A DNA stretch of 64,000 nucleotides from Megamerina dolium (GCA_963854835.1 OY978529.1:4312501-4376500), one strand, 5' to 3'; numbered from the stretch's first letter, positions 33,560 through 45,539 are shown. Translations and numbers: made by a program. Notes: a model not told the origin generated them from the letters alone.

Positions 33560-34545
33560 GCAAGCAGAGACGGCTATTTATTATTATTACACAGGCTATT
33601 TTTGCACTGCGACCTAAAAGATCTTTTGTGCGCCTATTGTCCAATTAAAACAATTCTAGACTATTTATAAATCTTATAATTGCTGTGGACTTGATTTGAC
33701 CTATGTGGTTTGGAGTCAAGATTCCATTACCTAGGTAGCCAAGTCTACGTCTTGCCACTGCTGAGCAATTGCATAAAATATGTTCCGATATTTCCTGCTC
33801 CTCATGACAGAGTCGACAGGTATCGTTTTCTACCACACCTATTTTTTTCATATGGTAGTTAAGTACAAAGTGCCCATTGAGCAACTCTGTGTAGAATTTT
33901 ATGTCATTTCTACTGAGGTTAAGCACAGCATCCACCATATCAATAAGTTCCTTCGACTGCCGCATGCCCGTTTGGGCTCTCCAGTGGTCGAGAAGATCCC
34001 GTTTCTCCCTCTCACATATCAAGTTGTTTATGAAACTGTTTGTAACACCGCAGAAAGGCTCCGGTTCAATGAAAGGAGTACTTACGACTTCCTTTGCAAG
34101 GGACTTGGCCATTTCGTTTCCCTCGTATCCCGGCACCAACATTAGGGTGACAGGATTCGTTGCTGCCAGGGCATTGAGAAGTTTAAAACATTCCCAAACC
34201 AACCTTGGTTGAAACGAGAATTTTGCCAGGGACTTTAGAGCCGCCTGGCTGTCCAAGAGGATGCATATTTTGGTAACACGGGTATCCCTGCGTATGCATT
34301 CTCTCGCACATACCCGTTTTCAAGCTGTTTTCCTCATTGCGATTGCTTTCCAAAATCTTGGTCCAACAATTCCAGCCCCCGCACAGCCATCTTCCATCTT
34401 AGACCCATCAGTGTACCATAACTGTGAGTACCCTTTTGGGATCATATCGCTACTCCTCCATGCCGAACGGTTGTTGATGACCACTTCAAAATGTTTGGAG
34501 AAGACCAGATTTCTATTCATCTTGTCGAAGGCCACAATACATGGA
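33560..34545 (-). pseudogene. LINE-B non-LTR retrotransposon: RNase H and CCHC C-terminus
   Basis: Minus strand. An RNase H domain starts with LWYTDGSKMEDGCAGAGIVG (about 34370-34430; first catalytic aspartate in YTDGS). It continues after a frame break as MDSQAALKSLAKFSFQPRLV (34256 down; third acidic position in DSQAA). The last RNase H block, usually like GHxGNExADxLA, here reads VPGYEGNEMAKSLAKEV, so the histidine and final aspartate are replaced by Y and K. The end carries a zinc-binding pattern, CRLCHEEQEISEHILCNC (CxxCx8HxxxC). The frame 33645-34256 is 203 codons, the longest in the window. Such RNase H plus cysteine-rich ends occur in I/R1/LOA-like LINEs; the RT part is absent. It is 5'-truncated. 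Confidence 0.88.
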
Positions 34546-34689
34546 GAGCCTCAAACCATGAGGTGTGGAGGGCTGAGTCCATTAAGAATTCCTAAGGCTG
34601 CAGAGCAGATACGGCTAAACTGACTAAGATTCAGATTGTAACCTTGACTCTTTGAGTTCAAGGAAAAATTTATAATTTATTTCCTCAGA

Positions 34690-35377
34690 GCCTCACGGTG
34701 AACGAGGGCAAGACGAAGTACCTAACTAGTATCAACAAACAAAGAGTCTTGGATAGCACGTCACGTCACGACTTTATCTATCTTGGAACCAGTATTAACC
34801 CCAGTAATGACGTCAGCCTGGAGATGTTGCGAAGGATCACTCTTGCTAACAGATGCTACTTTGGGCTATTTAAGCAATTGTGAAGTCGGGCCCTGTCTCG
34901 AGAAACGAAAACCACACTCTACAAGTCTCTCATCATGCTTGGTCTTATATATGACGCTGAAGCCTGGACAATTTCCACCTCGGATGAGAGAATGCTCGGA
35001 GAAAAGTCCTCCGCAAGATTTTTGGACCTATTTGCGTTGATGGCGAGTATCGAATATGGTACGACCATGAGCTGTACGAGCTGAAGCCGATATTGACATA
35101 GTAAAGCGCATTAAAATTCGACGACTGCGCTGGCTAGGTTATGTCGAGCGAATAGAAAAACACGCTCAGCAGCTAAGGAGGTGTTAAAATTCGGAACCCG
35201 CTGGTGGACGACGCAGAAGAGGAAGACCTAAGCTCCGGCGGAATGATTAAGTACTGGAGAATTTAGCAGCACTTGGAATTTCTAACTGACGCCAACTAAC
35301 AAAGGAAATAGCTGGCTGGCGAAGCATGCTAGATTCGACCTAAATCGATTTTCGGTTGTAACTGCCACATACGTAAG
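34690..35377 (+). pseudogene. LINE-A retrotransposon 3' fragment
   Basis: Begins in NEGKTKYLTSINKQRVLDST, then HDFIYLGTSINPSNDVSLEM and LRRITLANRCYFGLFKQL (34698-34883). It continues with frame breaks through ctgaagcctggacaatttcc, atttgcgttgatggcgagta and gcgctggctaggttatgtcg. The 3' end is gccacatacgtaagtaact, a short degraded TAAG tail. It follows the LINE-B relic head to head. Confidence 0.87.
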
Positions 35378-36361
35378 TAACTATAGTAAACAGTTTGGCC
35401 CACCTCATCTTAATATGTACAGACATATTAATGTTATTCAAAAATGTATCCACTTACTCTGTCTATCATCCGTCACCGAGCAATCATTTAGACCACAAAT
35501 AATTAAACAACAACAACAACAATTGATAACAATAACCATATTGACACATCGGGCTAAAGGAAAAATGTAATATAAACAGAAAAGGAACCAACGATTTTCT
35601 TGTACCCATTTGTATATTGTGTATTTTTGCCTCCCCCATCCAATTCATTGTTATTTTCAATTACAACATTATAAAGATCGACAAGCTGTCTCCGACACTA
35701 CTCGTATTGGTCACATGTCAATTTATTATATACCATATTTGCACTCATATGAGTACTACGAGAGCATAAATATGTAAGTACGTATCACAGGTTTGTATCT
35801 GTAAATGGAGGTGTTATATTGTATGCATGTGTATGTGTGTGCCGAAATAAAAAATCCAAAGAATATTATTTATAATACTTCATCGTATGCATGTATGTCC
35901 ATGTATGTGATATGTCGATGTCGAGTGAACGAATTTCATGTTCGACACATGTCTCCAAGGATTAACACAAGTGACCACAAAATCATCATCATCAAACCGA
36001 GCAAACCAAACCAACGAAAATGACCAAACAATATGCATACAAGTACGATAAGTTTATGTAAAGTTATGTGCTATGTACTTGTATGTATGAGTAGTTATAT
36101 ACTATGTATATGCAGTACCTATAAAGTTATGAATACATCGTCGAAAGGACAATATGAATTTGATGCTGATTATGTTGGTGTATGGACGTCGTACGAACAA
36201 ACACTAAAGAATAAAACCGGGATATGAAATACAATGACAACGATATATTTTAAAAATATTTTCAAGTATACCATACCATAACTGTCTCAAAGTTGTAGCA
36301 ATTTATAAGCAATGACTCGGTGTTGAAGAATTAACTCATTAGATCTTAATATTCCAGGATT
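35378..36361. other. Non-genic stretch
   Basis: Short CAA and GTAT runs only; no gene recognised. Confidence 0.55.
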
Positions 36362-36490
36362 CCACCGAGCTTCTCTTCCAATAATGTTGTGCATTTTAGA
36401 TTTGGACATAATTAGAAGGAACTAACTTATATTAACCGGTTCCGAACAGCAGAACCCCTGTGACATCACTTTTTCAGAGCTTTGTCACAG
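36362..36490 (-). mobile_element. tRNA-derived SINE, copy 8, 3' part (split by LINE-A)
   Basis: Contains gagcttctcttccaataatg, aattagaaggaactaactta, accggttccgaacagcagaa and ctgtgacatcactttttcag. It breaks off in cacagagatctt where the LINE-A tail begins. The other half of the same copy is at 37003-37149. Confidence 0.9.
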
Positions 36491-37002
36491 AGATCTTACT
36501 TACTTACTTATGTGGCCATAACAACCGAATATCGATTTAGGCCGAAAATAACATGCTTCGCCAGCCATCTCTGTTCTTCGCTAGCTGGCGCCAGTTAGAA
36601 ATTCCAAGCGCCGTCAGGTTCTCCAGTACTTGGTCTTTCCACCGGAGGTTAGGTCTTCCTCTTCTGCGTCGCCCTCCTTCGGGTTCCGAATATAACACCT
36701 TCTTAGCTGGAGCGTGTTCTTCCATTCGCTCGACATGACCTAGCCAGCGCAGCCGCTGGATTTTGATGCGCTTTACTATGTCAATATCGGCATATAGCTC
36801 GTACAGCTCATGGTTGTACCTTATTCGGTACTCGCCACCAACGCAAATAGGTCCAAAGATCTCGCGTAGGACTTTTCTCTCGAAAACTCCAAGCATTCGC
36901 TCATCCGCGATGGAAATTGTCCAGGCTTCAGCGCCATATGTTAGGACAGGCATGATGAGAGACTTGTAGAGTGTAGTTTCCGTTCTTCGAGAGAGCTCTT
37001 GA
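36491..37002 (-). pseudogene. LINE-A retrotransposon, 5'-truncated, inserted in a SINE
   Basis: In minus orientation the coding part reads TETTLYKSLIMPVLTYGAEA, ERMLGVFERKVLREIFGPIC, YRIRYNHELYELYADIDIVK, IQRLRWLGHVERMEEHAPAK and GRRRRGRPNLRWKDQVLENL, without a break. It ends NRDGWRSMLFSA, a stop, then ggccacataagtaagtaagt. It is the cleanest LINE-A 3' end in the window. Short tctt sequences on both sides (36487-36490 and just before 37007) may be the target duplication. Confidence 0.92.
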
Positions 37003-37149
37003 AGATGCATATTTTCATGGTAAATTGTTACTGCCTGAGGAATTACCAATTGCTTACCGAAAAATATTTTCGATATTAATATCTTATCGGGGACTGAAAG
37101 CACGCACTACAGAAGGCCAACACACTAACCACTGAGCTGCGGCACCCAC
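37003..37149 (-). mobile_element. tRNA-derived SINE, copy 8, 5' part (tRNA head)
   Basis: Continues the split SINE: gaagatgcatattttcatgg, aaattgttactgcctgagga, attgcttaccgaaaaatatt, and a complete head gccaacacactaaccactga then gctgcggcaccca. Confidence 0.9.
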
Positions 37150-37214
37150 ATACAGATGGATATCGAAAAACGATTTCGATTTAGTAATTATCGTAGAAGT
37201 GGATGAATCGCCAT

Positions 37215-37855
37215 TCAATAAACTTCTTCTTTGTCTTCCTCTTCTTCTTATATGGCCATAACAACCGATGACCGATATAGGCCGAACATGTAATGCGGCG
37301 CCAGTCTTCTCTGTTCTTCGCTTGCTGGCGCCAATTGGATACTCCAAGCGCCGTTAGGTTACCCAAAACTTGGTCCCTCCAATGGAGGTTTGTTCTTTCT
37401 CTTCTTCTGCGTCCTCCAGCGGATGCCGAGTTAAATACCCTCTTCGCTGGAGCGTCTTCTTCCATTCGCTCGATATGACCCAGCCAGCGCAAACGCTGGA
37501 TTTTGATTCGCCAACGTACAGTTCATACAGCTCATCGTTATACCTCATTCGGTACTCGCCATCAACGCAAATAGGTCCGAAGATCTTGCGCAGAACTTTT
37601 CTCTCGAAAACTCTAAGCATCCTCTCATCCGTGGTGGAAATTGTCCAGGTTTCTGCGCCATATATTAGGAAAGGAAAAATGAGGGACTTGTACAGTGTGA
37701 TTTTCGATCTTCGAGAGAGGGCTCGACTACTCGATTGCTTACTCAGCCCAAAGTAACATCTGTTAGCAAGAGTTATTCTGCGCATGATCTCCAGGATGAC
37801 GTCATTACAGTTGTTGATGCTGGTTCCAATTCGCAAGGCTTGTTGAAACCAGAGT
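37215..37855 (-). pseudogene. LINE-A retrotransposon, subfamily with AAG-rich tail
   Basis: Minus strand: RIGTSINNCNDVILEIMRRI, LANRCYFGLSKQSSSRALSR, YKSLIFPFLIYGAETWTIST, ERMLRVFERKVLRKIFGPIC and DGEYRMRYNDELYELYVG. After a frame break come MRWLGHIERMEEDAPAKRVF and RERTNLHWRDQVLGNLTALG. The 3' tail is ggccatataagaagaagagg, an AAG-type tail instead of TAAG. Same subfamily as the copy at 40240 (shared ERMLRVFERKVLR, CVDGEYR, YNDELYELY). Confidence 0.9.
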
Positions 37856-37877
37856 TCGTCGAAATCGCAATGAGATT

Positions 37878-38234
37878 AAAAAAGAAAAAAAAAATGAATA
37901 TGTGGCACTTAAAGTCCCAAAGGGCTCTTTGGCCGAGCTTCTCTTCCATTACTGTTGTGCATGTTAAATTTTGGGCAGTATTAGAAGGGACCTACTTATT
38001 TTAGCCTGTTACGAACTGCAGAACTCTTGCGACATCTCTTTTTCTGAGCTTTGTCACAAGAGTTCTCTTAGAATTTTTTCCATTCCTTTTTCAATTGCTT
38101 GCCGACAGGTGTGTACCGTTCGATAGAAAAATCTTTTCGATATTAAATTTGTTATGTTTCAGCCGGGGCTTGATCCACGACCTACAGATCAGAAGGCCAA
38201 CACACTAACCACTAAGCTACGGCACCCACACACA
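37878..38234 (-). mobile_element. tRNA-derived SINE, copy 9, with target duplication
   Basis: Near full-length, minus-oriented: A-rich 3' end, atgtggcacttaaagtccca, aagggctctttggccgagct, the full body with a small deletion near cattcctttttc, and the head gcttgatccacgacctacag atcagaaggccaacacacta. Flanked by caatgagatt (37868-37877) and caatgaaatt (38235-38244), a 10-bp duplication with one mismatch. Confidence 0.94.
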
Positions 38235-38244
38235 CAATGAAATT

Positions 38245-38780
38245 TTTACTTTTAGAATTATTTATGATTAGCGCTGATGAAGTTAAGCAAAATTTGCTTT
38301 TCGTTTTCATTTCAGATGGTTTGCTTTAATTTTGCATGGCATTCCTTATGGTCCGGTAAAATATTGACAATAAAAAGATGATAAAATTAATAGGGTCTTA
38401 CTGACATTTGATCACCTTAGAGGCAATTCCTCGATAACTATGCAGTTATTTGCTAATTTTCAGAAATGTTTAAGGTTAATTTTATATGGTCACCTTCTTA
38501 AGAGATGGAGAAATACGGTAAATATATTTGACCAAAATGTAAATGTGAAAAAATTAATGAGGATCGATACACCGCCAGGTACACCCAGGAGTGCTGGAAG
38601 AATATTTGACAAAAAATGTCAATATCAACCCTTAAGGTCAACCCGTTTAGCAACTCTTAAAGTAAAATATATTCACGGAAAATCTTGAAAAATGAAAATA
38701 ATTAATGAAATTCGAGCTTACATTTTATCAACATTTTATCAGGATATTCCTGCGCAATTACATATAGGGTTCTTGATCGA
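38245..38780. repeat. Dispersed degenerate repeat fragment
   Basis: Blocks such as cttagaggcaattcctcgat, aactatgcagttatttgcta and atatggtcaccttcttaaga match the repeat at 28391-29250. The 82-codon reading frame at 38440-38688 lies within it and is not a gene. Confidence 0.55.
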
Positions 38781-40239
38781 GATCTTCATGTGTTTTGGGG
38801 TTCATTTTGTCACGGTGGAAATGTTGCGTGAGGAAAATTAAGGAGTATCTGATTTCGATTTTACCTTTTATAGATGAGATAGGAAAGCTAAATAGTAAGA
38901 AAATTATGAGATCACATTTTCTCGTTCCGCTCATTTTAACAATCGCCCCGAAACACCGAATTTTGTAATTTCTGGACCCCTGAACTCTAGAATTTTTACT
39001 ATTTTTGAGGCTCATGCTGCAATTTTATAGAATTTAATCATATTAAATATTATCAGGTCATCAGAAACAGAATATTTATCCGATCAAATTATCAAATTCG
39101 ATCCGATATCAAATATTATCCGATAAATTGGGACGTCAACTTAACATACATCTAACATTTGCATTAGATGTATATATAGTAGTGATGGGGTTAATATTTA
39201 TATAGTGGTGAAAATATGTACCCAGTGGGAAAGTAAATAATGCATTGTCAATCAAATTGATCATTTTTTATGATGTGTTTATACTTGGCAGTAGTTATTT
39301 TGGCTACTTTGGTCCCATTTGTTTGAAGTCAAATATTCGACCATGCTCTAGTTAAGATTGCAGACATTTTTCGCACTGGGTATATATACCTTATGTTGTG
39401 GATGTGTACGTGTGGCATGAAACTGTCAAAAGTCACTATAAACTTGTGTGATGTGTGTCCACTCGTCGTATGCGGTTTTGTATGAGTGCCATTACGGTAT
39501 ACAGTACCCGACCACTTCTTCCCTTTGCTGTTTGTCTCATGTTTTTTTTTTGTTGTGTTGTGCTTGCTCATCTTTATACTTATTACTCTGTGTTGGTAGC
39601 ACACATCTTTCAAAACTTTTAAATTTTCTATTGTGCATTGTTGTTGTTGTTTATTTGTACTTTTTATTATGATTTTTTTTTTCATAGTAAGTAATATATT
39701 GTTTTTAATAAAGATAAAATTCTAAATGAATGACATTTAAGTACGAGATGAGCGGGTGAGAGAGTGTTAAGTGTCAGGGAGCGATATAATATATATATAT
39801 GAAAGATAAAAGTTATTGGACATTTTAAGTGAGAAGCAGCAGAAAGAAGATAAAATGTCATTTTCTCATCAAACAGTAGTCAACAATAATATGAACATAT
39901 CCATATAAGGTACACACATGAATATCTACATTTGAACATATAAATTTTGATGCCGAGTATACCCAAAATCATACTTCACATTTTCTCCTACGTATATTTA
40001 ATATATTAAGGTGGGTAGAACTGCATGAAGCAAAATTTCTACTAATTGGCTCAGCAAAAAAATGAAATATTTGAGTTTTTTTGAACCTTTCTCTTCAAGA
40101 AAGCATAAAGAAATTCAATTTTATACTCACCCATCTATTATTAGTTTAAACAGCCACTATAAAATCATTAATTTTATAGGGGATTCTCTGTGAAAAGTAA
40201 AGATATGGGGAAAGTATGTAGGGAAGATATGTTGAAGAC
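38781..40239. other. Non-genic stretch
   Basis: No gene or transposon recognised. Small AT runs near 39790-39801 and TTG runs near 39637-39650. Confidence 0.55.
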
Positions 40240-41360
40240 TAAAATTAATGGGAGTGTGACCTATAGTGATCAAATTTTCACACTACGCCAAATTCTGGAA
40301 AATACCTAAGAGAAACAGATCGACACACATCACCTATTAGTCGATTATAAAGCCGCTTTCGACAGTCCGAAAAGGGATTACCTCTACACAACTATGTCTG
40401 AATTTGATATACTTGCAAAACTCATTTGACTTTGCAGAATGGGAAGGGAAGAGCCACCTCTCCCCTTCGTTCAATACCGAACGAGGTTTCAGACAAGGTG
40501 ATTCGTTATCGTGTGACTTCTGCAACCTTATTATGGAGAAAATTATATGAGCTGCAGATTTACGACATAATGACACTATCTTCAACAAATGTGTCATGAT
40601 GTTGGGGTATGCCGACGATATTGACATAATCGGTATCAACTCGCGAGCATTCAGTGCAGCATTCTCAGGATTGGAACGAGAGCCAAGTCGAATGGGTCTT
40701 ACGGTGAACGATGGCAAGACGAAGTACCTAGTGTCTACAAACAAAGGACTTCGCCTATCTTGGAACCAGCATCAACAACTGTAATGACGTCAGCCTGTAG
40801 ATCATGTGTAGGATAACTCTTGCTAACAGGTGTTACTTTGGGCTAAGTAAGCAATTTAGTAGCAGACCCTTCTCTCGAAGATCGAAAATCACACCCTACA
40901 AGTCCCTCATTATTCCTGGCCTAACAAATGGCGCAGAAGTCTGGATAATTTCCACCACGGATGAGAGGATGCTTAGAGTTTTCGAGAGAAAAGTTCTGCG
41001 CAGGATCTTCGGACCTATTTGCGTTGATGGCGAGTATCGAACAAGGTACAACGATGAGCTGTATGAGCTGTACGCTGTCATTGACATAGTCAGGCGAATA
41101 AAAATCCAGCGGCTACGCTGGCTAGATCATGTCGAGTGAATGGAAGAAGACGTTCCAGTAAAGAGGGTATTTAATTCGGCACCCGCTGAAAGAGAAAGAC
41201 CAAACCTCCGTTGGAAGGAACAAGTGCTGGCTAACCTGGCGGCGCTTGGAATATCCAATTGGTGCCAGCAAGCGAATAACAGAGAAAACTGGCGCCGCAT
41301 TATATGTTCAGCCTAAATCGATCATAGGTTGTTATGGCCACATAAGAATAAGAAGAAGTT
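40240..41360 (+). pseudogene. LINE-A retrotransposon with RT catalytic remnant (YADD)
   Basis: Starts in the RT finger/palm region: SDQIFTLRQILENT (40257 on), then LVDYKAAFDSPKRDYLYTTM with the first catalytic aspartate in YKAAFD, then a frame-broken RFQTR/FRQGD region. GYADDIDIIGINSRAFSAAF (near 40605-40664) carries the YADD pair. It continues to RMGLTVNDGKTKYLVSTNKG, and, after breaks, RRSKITPYKSLIIPGLTNGA, ERMLRVFERKVLRRIFGPIC and IKIQRLRWLDHVE. The 3' end is atggccacataagaataaga agaag. This is the only copy here with RT catalytic residues; several stops and shifts make it inactive. Confidence 0.92.
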
Positions 41361-41379
41361 TCATAAATTTCATCTCTGT

Positions 41380-42202
41380 TATTAGACAGGTGTTGTTGAT
41401 TTTCAGGTATTTTTATGTTCATTTTGTATAAGTGTCCCCTTCAGTGGTTCCGCTAAACGGTAAGAATGTTTTGAGAAACGTTTTGAAGTGATGTATGGGG
41501 AAATTTTGAGTTATTATCTGATTTCCGGGTAATTTGAAAATCGATAAATAACCGAAGGAGTCATACCTACTCCGGTGACTAGTCCCCTAAAGAAGAATCT
41601 CATACAAAATGAACGATAAAACATTAGAAAGTCGACGAGTCACCCCATATCTAATCGGAAACCCCTCTAGTGAGCGATAAGTTGTATTACTGAACGCTTT
41701 TAATTTTGTCCTCTTCAAACATACTTAGTCACAACCTTTACCCTTTAAGGGCGCACTTTTGAAAATAGACAAATATCCCCGTAACTACCTCTGGAGCAGT
41801 GAAATATATATGATTGACCTCCTTTTATTTTTCCTCTTCAACATTTCCTTCAAATATTTTTATTTCCTATCCTTCTCCCTCATAGGTACTCCCACAAAAC
41901 AAGTACATTAAAAAACCTGAAAATGGACAAATAATGCCATAATTTAACAGAAATCGCCTATTGTCGCTCTTCTTAAATTTTCCTCTTCAACATTTTTTTA
42001 AAACTTGCATGTCTTCTATCTTGTATCCTTAAGGGGAGTTCCATACAATATTATCGAAAAATATTTTTATATCCTATCTTCCTTCCTTAAGGGGGCTCTC
42101 ATATAAAAAGTACATAAAATCAATTGAAAATATACAAATAATCCCAAAATTTAACAACAATCGTCTCTAGACCCATCAATTGTATGACTGACTTTGGCTC
42201 AT
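41380..42202. repeat. Dispersed degenerate repeat array, host of Helentron-like copy 2
   Basis: Units on the opposite strand from the 28.4-kb array: aaatagacaaatatccccgt (41765), aaatggacaaataatgccat (41923) and aaatatacaaataatcccaa (42127), with ttcctcttcaacattt between them. Spacing 155-205 bp. It continues on the other side of the Helentron-like insertion at 43778. Confidence 0.65.
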
Positions 42203-43777
42203 TTTTATACCCTGCATAATGCAATATGCATGGTATATTCATTTCGGTCAGATGTTTGTGTCCACTTGAAGGAATCTCCGGAGATATAGACATGGATATA
42301 TATTCGTGATCAGCGTCGATTAAATTTTCGATTTAACGATGTCCGTCCGTCCGTCCGTCCGTCTGTCTGTCACCTGGCTGGTTCGCACGATAACTTGAGT
42401 AAATATTGAGCTATTTCGATGAAATTTGGCATAAGTAATCTATGATCCAAGGGTACGGAGGGGATTGATACTGGGCATGATCGGTCAATAACCACGCCCA
42501 CACCACCATTCAAAGCGACTAACCTCGAAATTTTCAAAATCTTTAACTTGCTATAACTCACACAATATACCACTTGGGACAACAATATTTTGCACATAGA
42601 GTTATATTATACTACTATATAACCCCACCAAAAGTGGGTGAGCCACGCCTACTTTCTAGCGTAGCTCCCATACAAAGTGTCTGTACTTCTTTTAAATTGA
42701 AACTGCTGTAACTTCTACAATCTTCTGTCTAGAATAACCATAATTGACACTTAGATTAACACGGCAGTCAGAAATAATGTGGCAGAAAATCAATGTGCCA
42801 CGCCCACTCCTTTTTGGGTCTCCCATACAAAGTTGCGGAAATTAAAAAAAATGTTACCGGTTATAACTTGCAAACTATTCACCGTATAATAACGAGATTT
42901 AAGGTGTGGATTAGTATTGTACGAGCAACTAGGCTCACAGAAAATGGGCGCACCACGCCCAGTGTTTATCGTAGCCCCCATACAAATTTTAAATTGAAAC
43001 AGCTGTAACTTCGGCAATCTTCTGTCTAGAATAACCATAATTGACACTTAAATTAATATCGTAGTCGGCAAAAATCTGGCAGAAAATCAGTGTGCCACGC
43101 CCACTCCTTCATGGGTCTCCCATACAAAGTCGAGTGAATTAAACTAAAATTTTAAGCTCCTAGCTTACAAACCATTTAGCCTAGGACAACGAGACTTAGG
43201 GTATGGATTAGTATTGTACGAGCAACTAGGCTCACAGAAAATGGGCGCACCACGCCCAGTGTTTATCGTAGCCCCCATACAAATTTTAAATTGAAACAGC
43301 TGTAACTTAGGCAATCTTATATCTACAATAACCATAATTGACACTTAAATTAATATCGTAGTCGGAAATAATCTGGCGAAAAATCAGCGTACCACGCCCA
43401 CTTCTTATTGGGGCTCCCATTCAAAATTGAGGATTAAACAAAAATGTTAACCACCATAACTTAGAAACTATTCAACGTAGGACACCAAATTTAAGGTGTG
43501 GATTAACATTGAAAAATTAATTGGATTTACTAGAAAGTGATAAGCCACGCCCACTTTTTATATAGCTCCCATACTAAGCCTCGGAATTATCTTAAAATCC
43601 TTTTATATCGTCAAAGTCAACCATATTTCGGGTGTAAATTAGTAGTATATGCAAAAATTGTTTCTCGAAAAGTGGAAATAAAAGAAAAGTTGGATATTCG
43701 AGTAAACTTTTTATATATAAATCTACATATGCAGGGTATAGTTTGGTCGGCCCCAGCCGACTGTAAGGAGATTTTTT
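42203..43777 (-). mobile_element. Helentron-like repeat element, copy 2
   Basis: Inverted relative to copy 1. It starts with tataccctgcata (42206-42218) and ends with tatgcagggtata (43728-43740), hairpin gtcggccccagccgac (43746-43761) and tgtaaggagatttttt. GCCACGCCCAC-type motifs recur through it at roughly 150-bp steps. A 297-bp internal segment is duplicated almost exactly (from 42903 and from 43200; both carry attgtacgagcaactaggct and atgggcgcaccacgcccagt). It sits in a T-rich site of the dispersed repeat, consistent with insertion between T residues. Confidence 0.78.
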
Positions 43778-43985
43778 AGAAACTTGCATATCTCCTATCT
43801 GGCACCCTTAAGGGGAGTTTCATATATAATTCCATAAAAAGAAAAAAAACAAAACCTGAGAATTGAAAAATTTATAACTAACCTTCAGTCATTTGTACTC
43901 TTCAAAATTACCCCTTAAGGGGATTCCACTACATAATGATCGAAAAACAAAATCGAAAGACAAAATCTACAATAGATGCCCATAA
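43778..43985. repeat. Dispersed degenerate repeat, right flank of Helentron-like copy 2
   Basis: agaaacttgcatatctccta continues the array at 41380-42202, where aaaacttgcatgtcttctat occurs (near 42000); cttaaggggagtttcatata matches ccttaaggggagttccatac. Confidence 0.65.
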
Positions 43986-44834
43986 TTCGCTTAAAAAGAC
44001 ACCAAATTTATGTTTCTCGCCAAGCGAAGCCATTTTAAAATGTGATCCGCCTTAATGTACATTCTCCACTACATCTCAATTGACCTGCTGGCTCGTTCTT
44101 ATCCTTCGTCCTTCTATTTGAAAACTATTTTTTCCCATGTGTTCTTATTGCCTTGCTGTTGGATACAATTTTTCTATTTTTTTTTTTTTCAGTTAAATTA
44201 ATTTGTTTTTTTTTTTCATTTTGCTGTCTCATCTTGTTCTACTCTTCTTAACTGAACTTTATTTCTTCGTCTTCTTTACTTGTACTTGTTGTACACATGT
44301 CAAAATAATGGACCACACTTGCACAAGCATTGGTCGATGCTGATGATTATGATGTGTCCTTTATGCCTTCCATGTGTGCGTGTGTGTGTGTGTGTATAGT
44401 TGTGTCCCTATGCTGGTGTCCTTTTTATTTGATGTCTCTGTGGCTTGTAACAATACAAAAGTATTTATATGTAGTTGTACGAAGAATAAATAAAGAAAAA
44501 AATATATAAAGTATTTATTTTATAAAAAATCATTCATGTCAAAGGATAACAACAAAATCATGGGAGAGAGAAATGTATAAGAAGGACGAACCAAAGCATA
44601 AGCACAAATAAAAGAAATGGCAAGAAATAGCGAAAAAAGAACAAAAAAAAAAAAAAAACAAAAGCATGTCAAAAAATATGTTGACCCTTGGTGCTGTCTA
44701 CTGTCACACTCACTATTTTGCCCCTTTCACTCTCTCACCACTACTCTCTCTAGCCTAGCTCTCTTGTACGCACATGAAGTTTAAAAATATGACACTTGAT
44801 GAAGATGACGTTTTTCCACGGTGATGATGTACAT

Positions 44835-44835
44835 C

Positions 44836-44871
<36 letters not shown>

Positions 44872-44872
44872 T
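44835..44872. repeat. ATG trinucleotide microsatellite
   Basis: About twelve ATG/GAT units. Confidence 0.9.
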
Positions 44873-45179
44873 TGATGACGCTGATGATAATAATGTAGCT
44901 GATGACGAACAAGATGAGGTAAATTGTACACAACTGAGCTTGCCAACTGGCCAGCATATAAATATATTAAGGCATAGCAGACTAAGTACTAGTAAAGTAA
45001 TAAAGAGTATGAGAGAAAGAGTTTGCAATGTTTCTGCATATAATGTTTACTGCTTTTGTGGTATGTGTGCGGCATATAATAGTATGTGTGTGTAGTGTAC
45101 GTCTGTATTAAATAATGATGAACAGTAAAAAAAAAGCAAAGAAAATAAAAAATAATAGTATCACAATGCCCTACAATGA

Positions 45180-45211
45180 CAACAACAACAACAACAACAA
45201 CAACAACGACG
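45180..45211. repeat. AAC trinucleotide microsatellite
   Basis: About nine CAA units, ending in gacgacaacaacg. Confidence 0.9.
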
Positions 45212-45539
45212 ACAACAACGAAAAGTATTCTTATATGAAGGAAGTAAATAAGCAAGTGTCCTGCATTTTATTCTTTTGATGTCCTTTGAGGATATACGAT
45301 TATGTGTGCATGTGTGTGTGTGTGTCCATAAGAGTCACACACATGTCAAATAGTTTTAGAGTAATTTTGTGTATGTGTGTGTGTCCATGTGTGAAACGTT
45401 TAGAAATTTAACTTATGCTTCAGTCGATATTATGATAATAATAATGCTGTAGATGATGTTGGCAAGCAATATTGACGAATGTGCGCCTCTATTTATTGCA
45501 ATCACTGCAAGAGTTCTCCTTACGATCCTTACAACCGAT

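Larger units (their letters stand above)
43986..45539. other. Non-genic stretch with microsatellites
   Basis: Poly-T runs at 44170-44220, TG runs near 44380 and 45310, ATG repeats at 44835-44872 and AAC repeats at 45180-45211. No gene seen; aspartate- or histidine-rich frames over the ATG run are artefacts of the repeat. Confidence 0.6.

Noticed and set aside
44796..44946. Asp-rich or His-rich small proteins
   Set aside because: They are translations of the ATG microsatellite.
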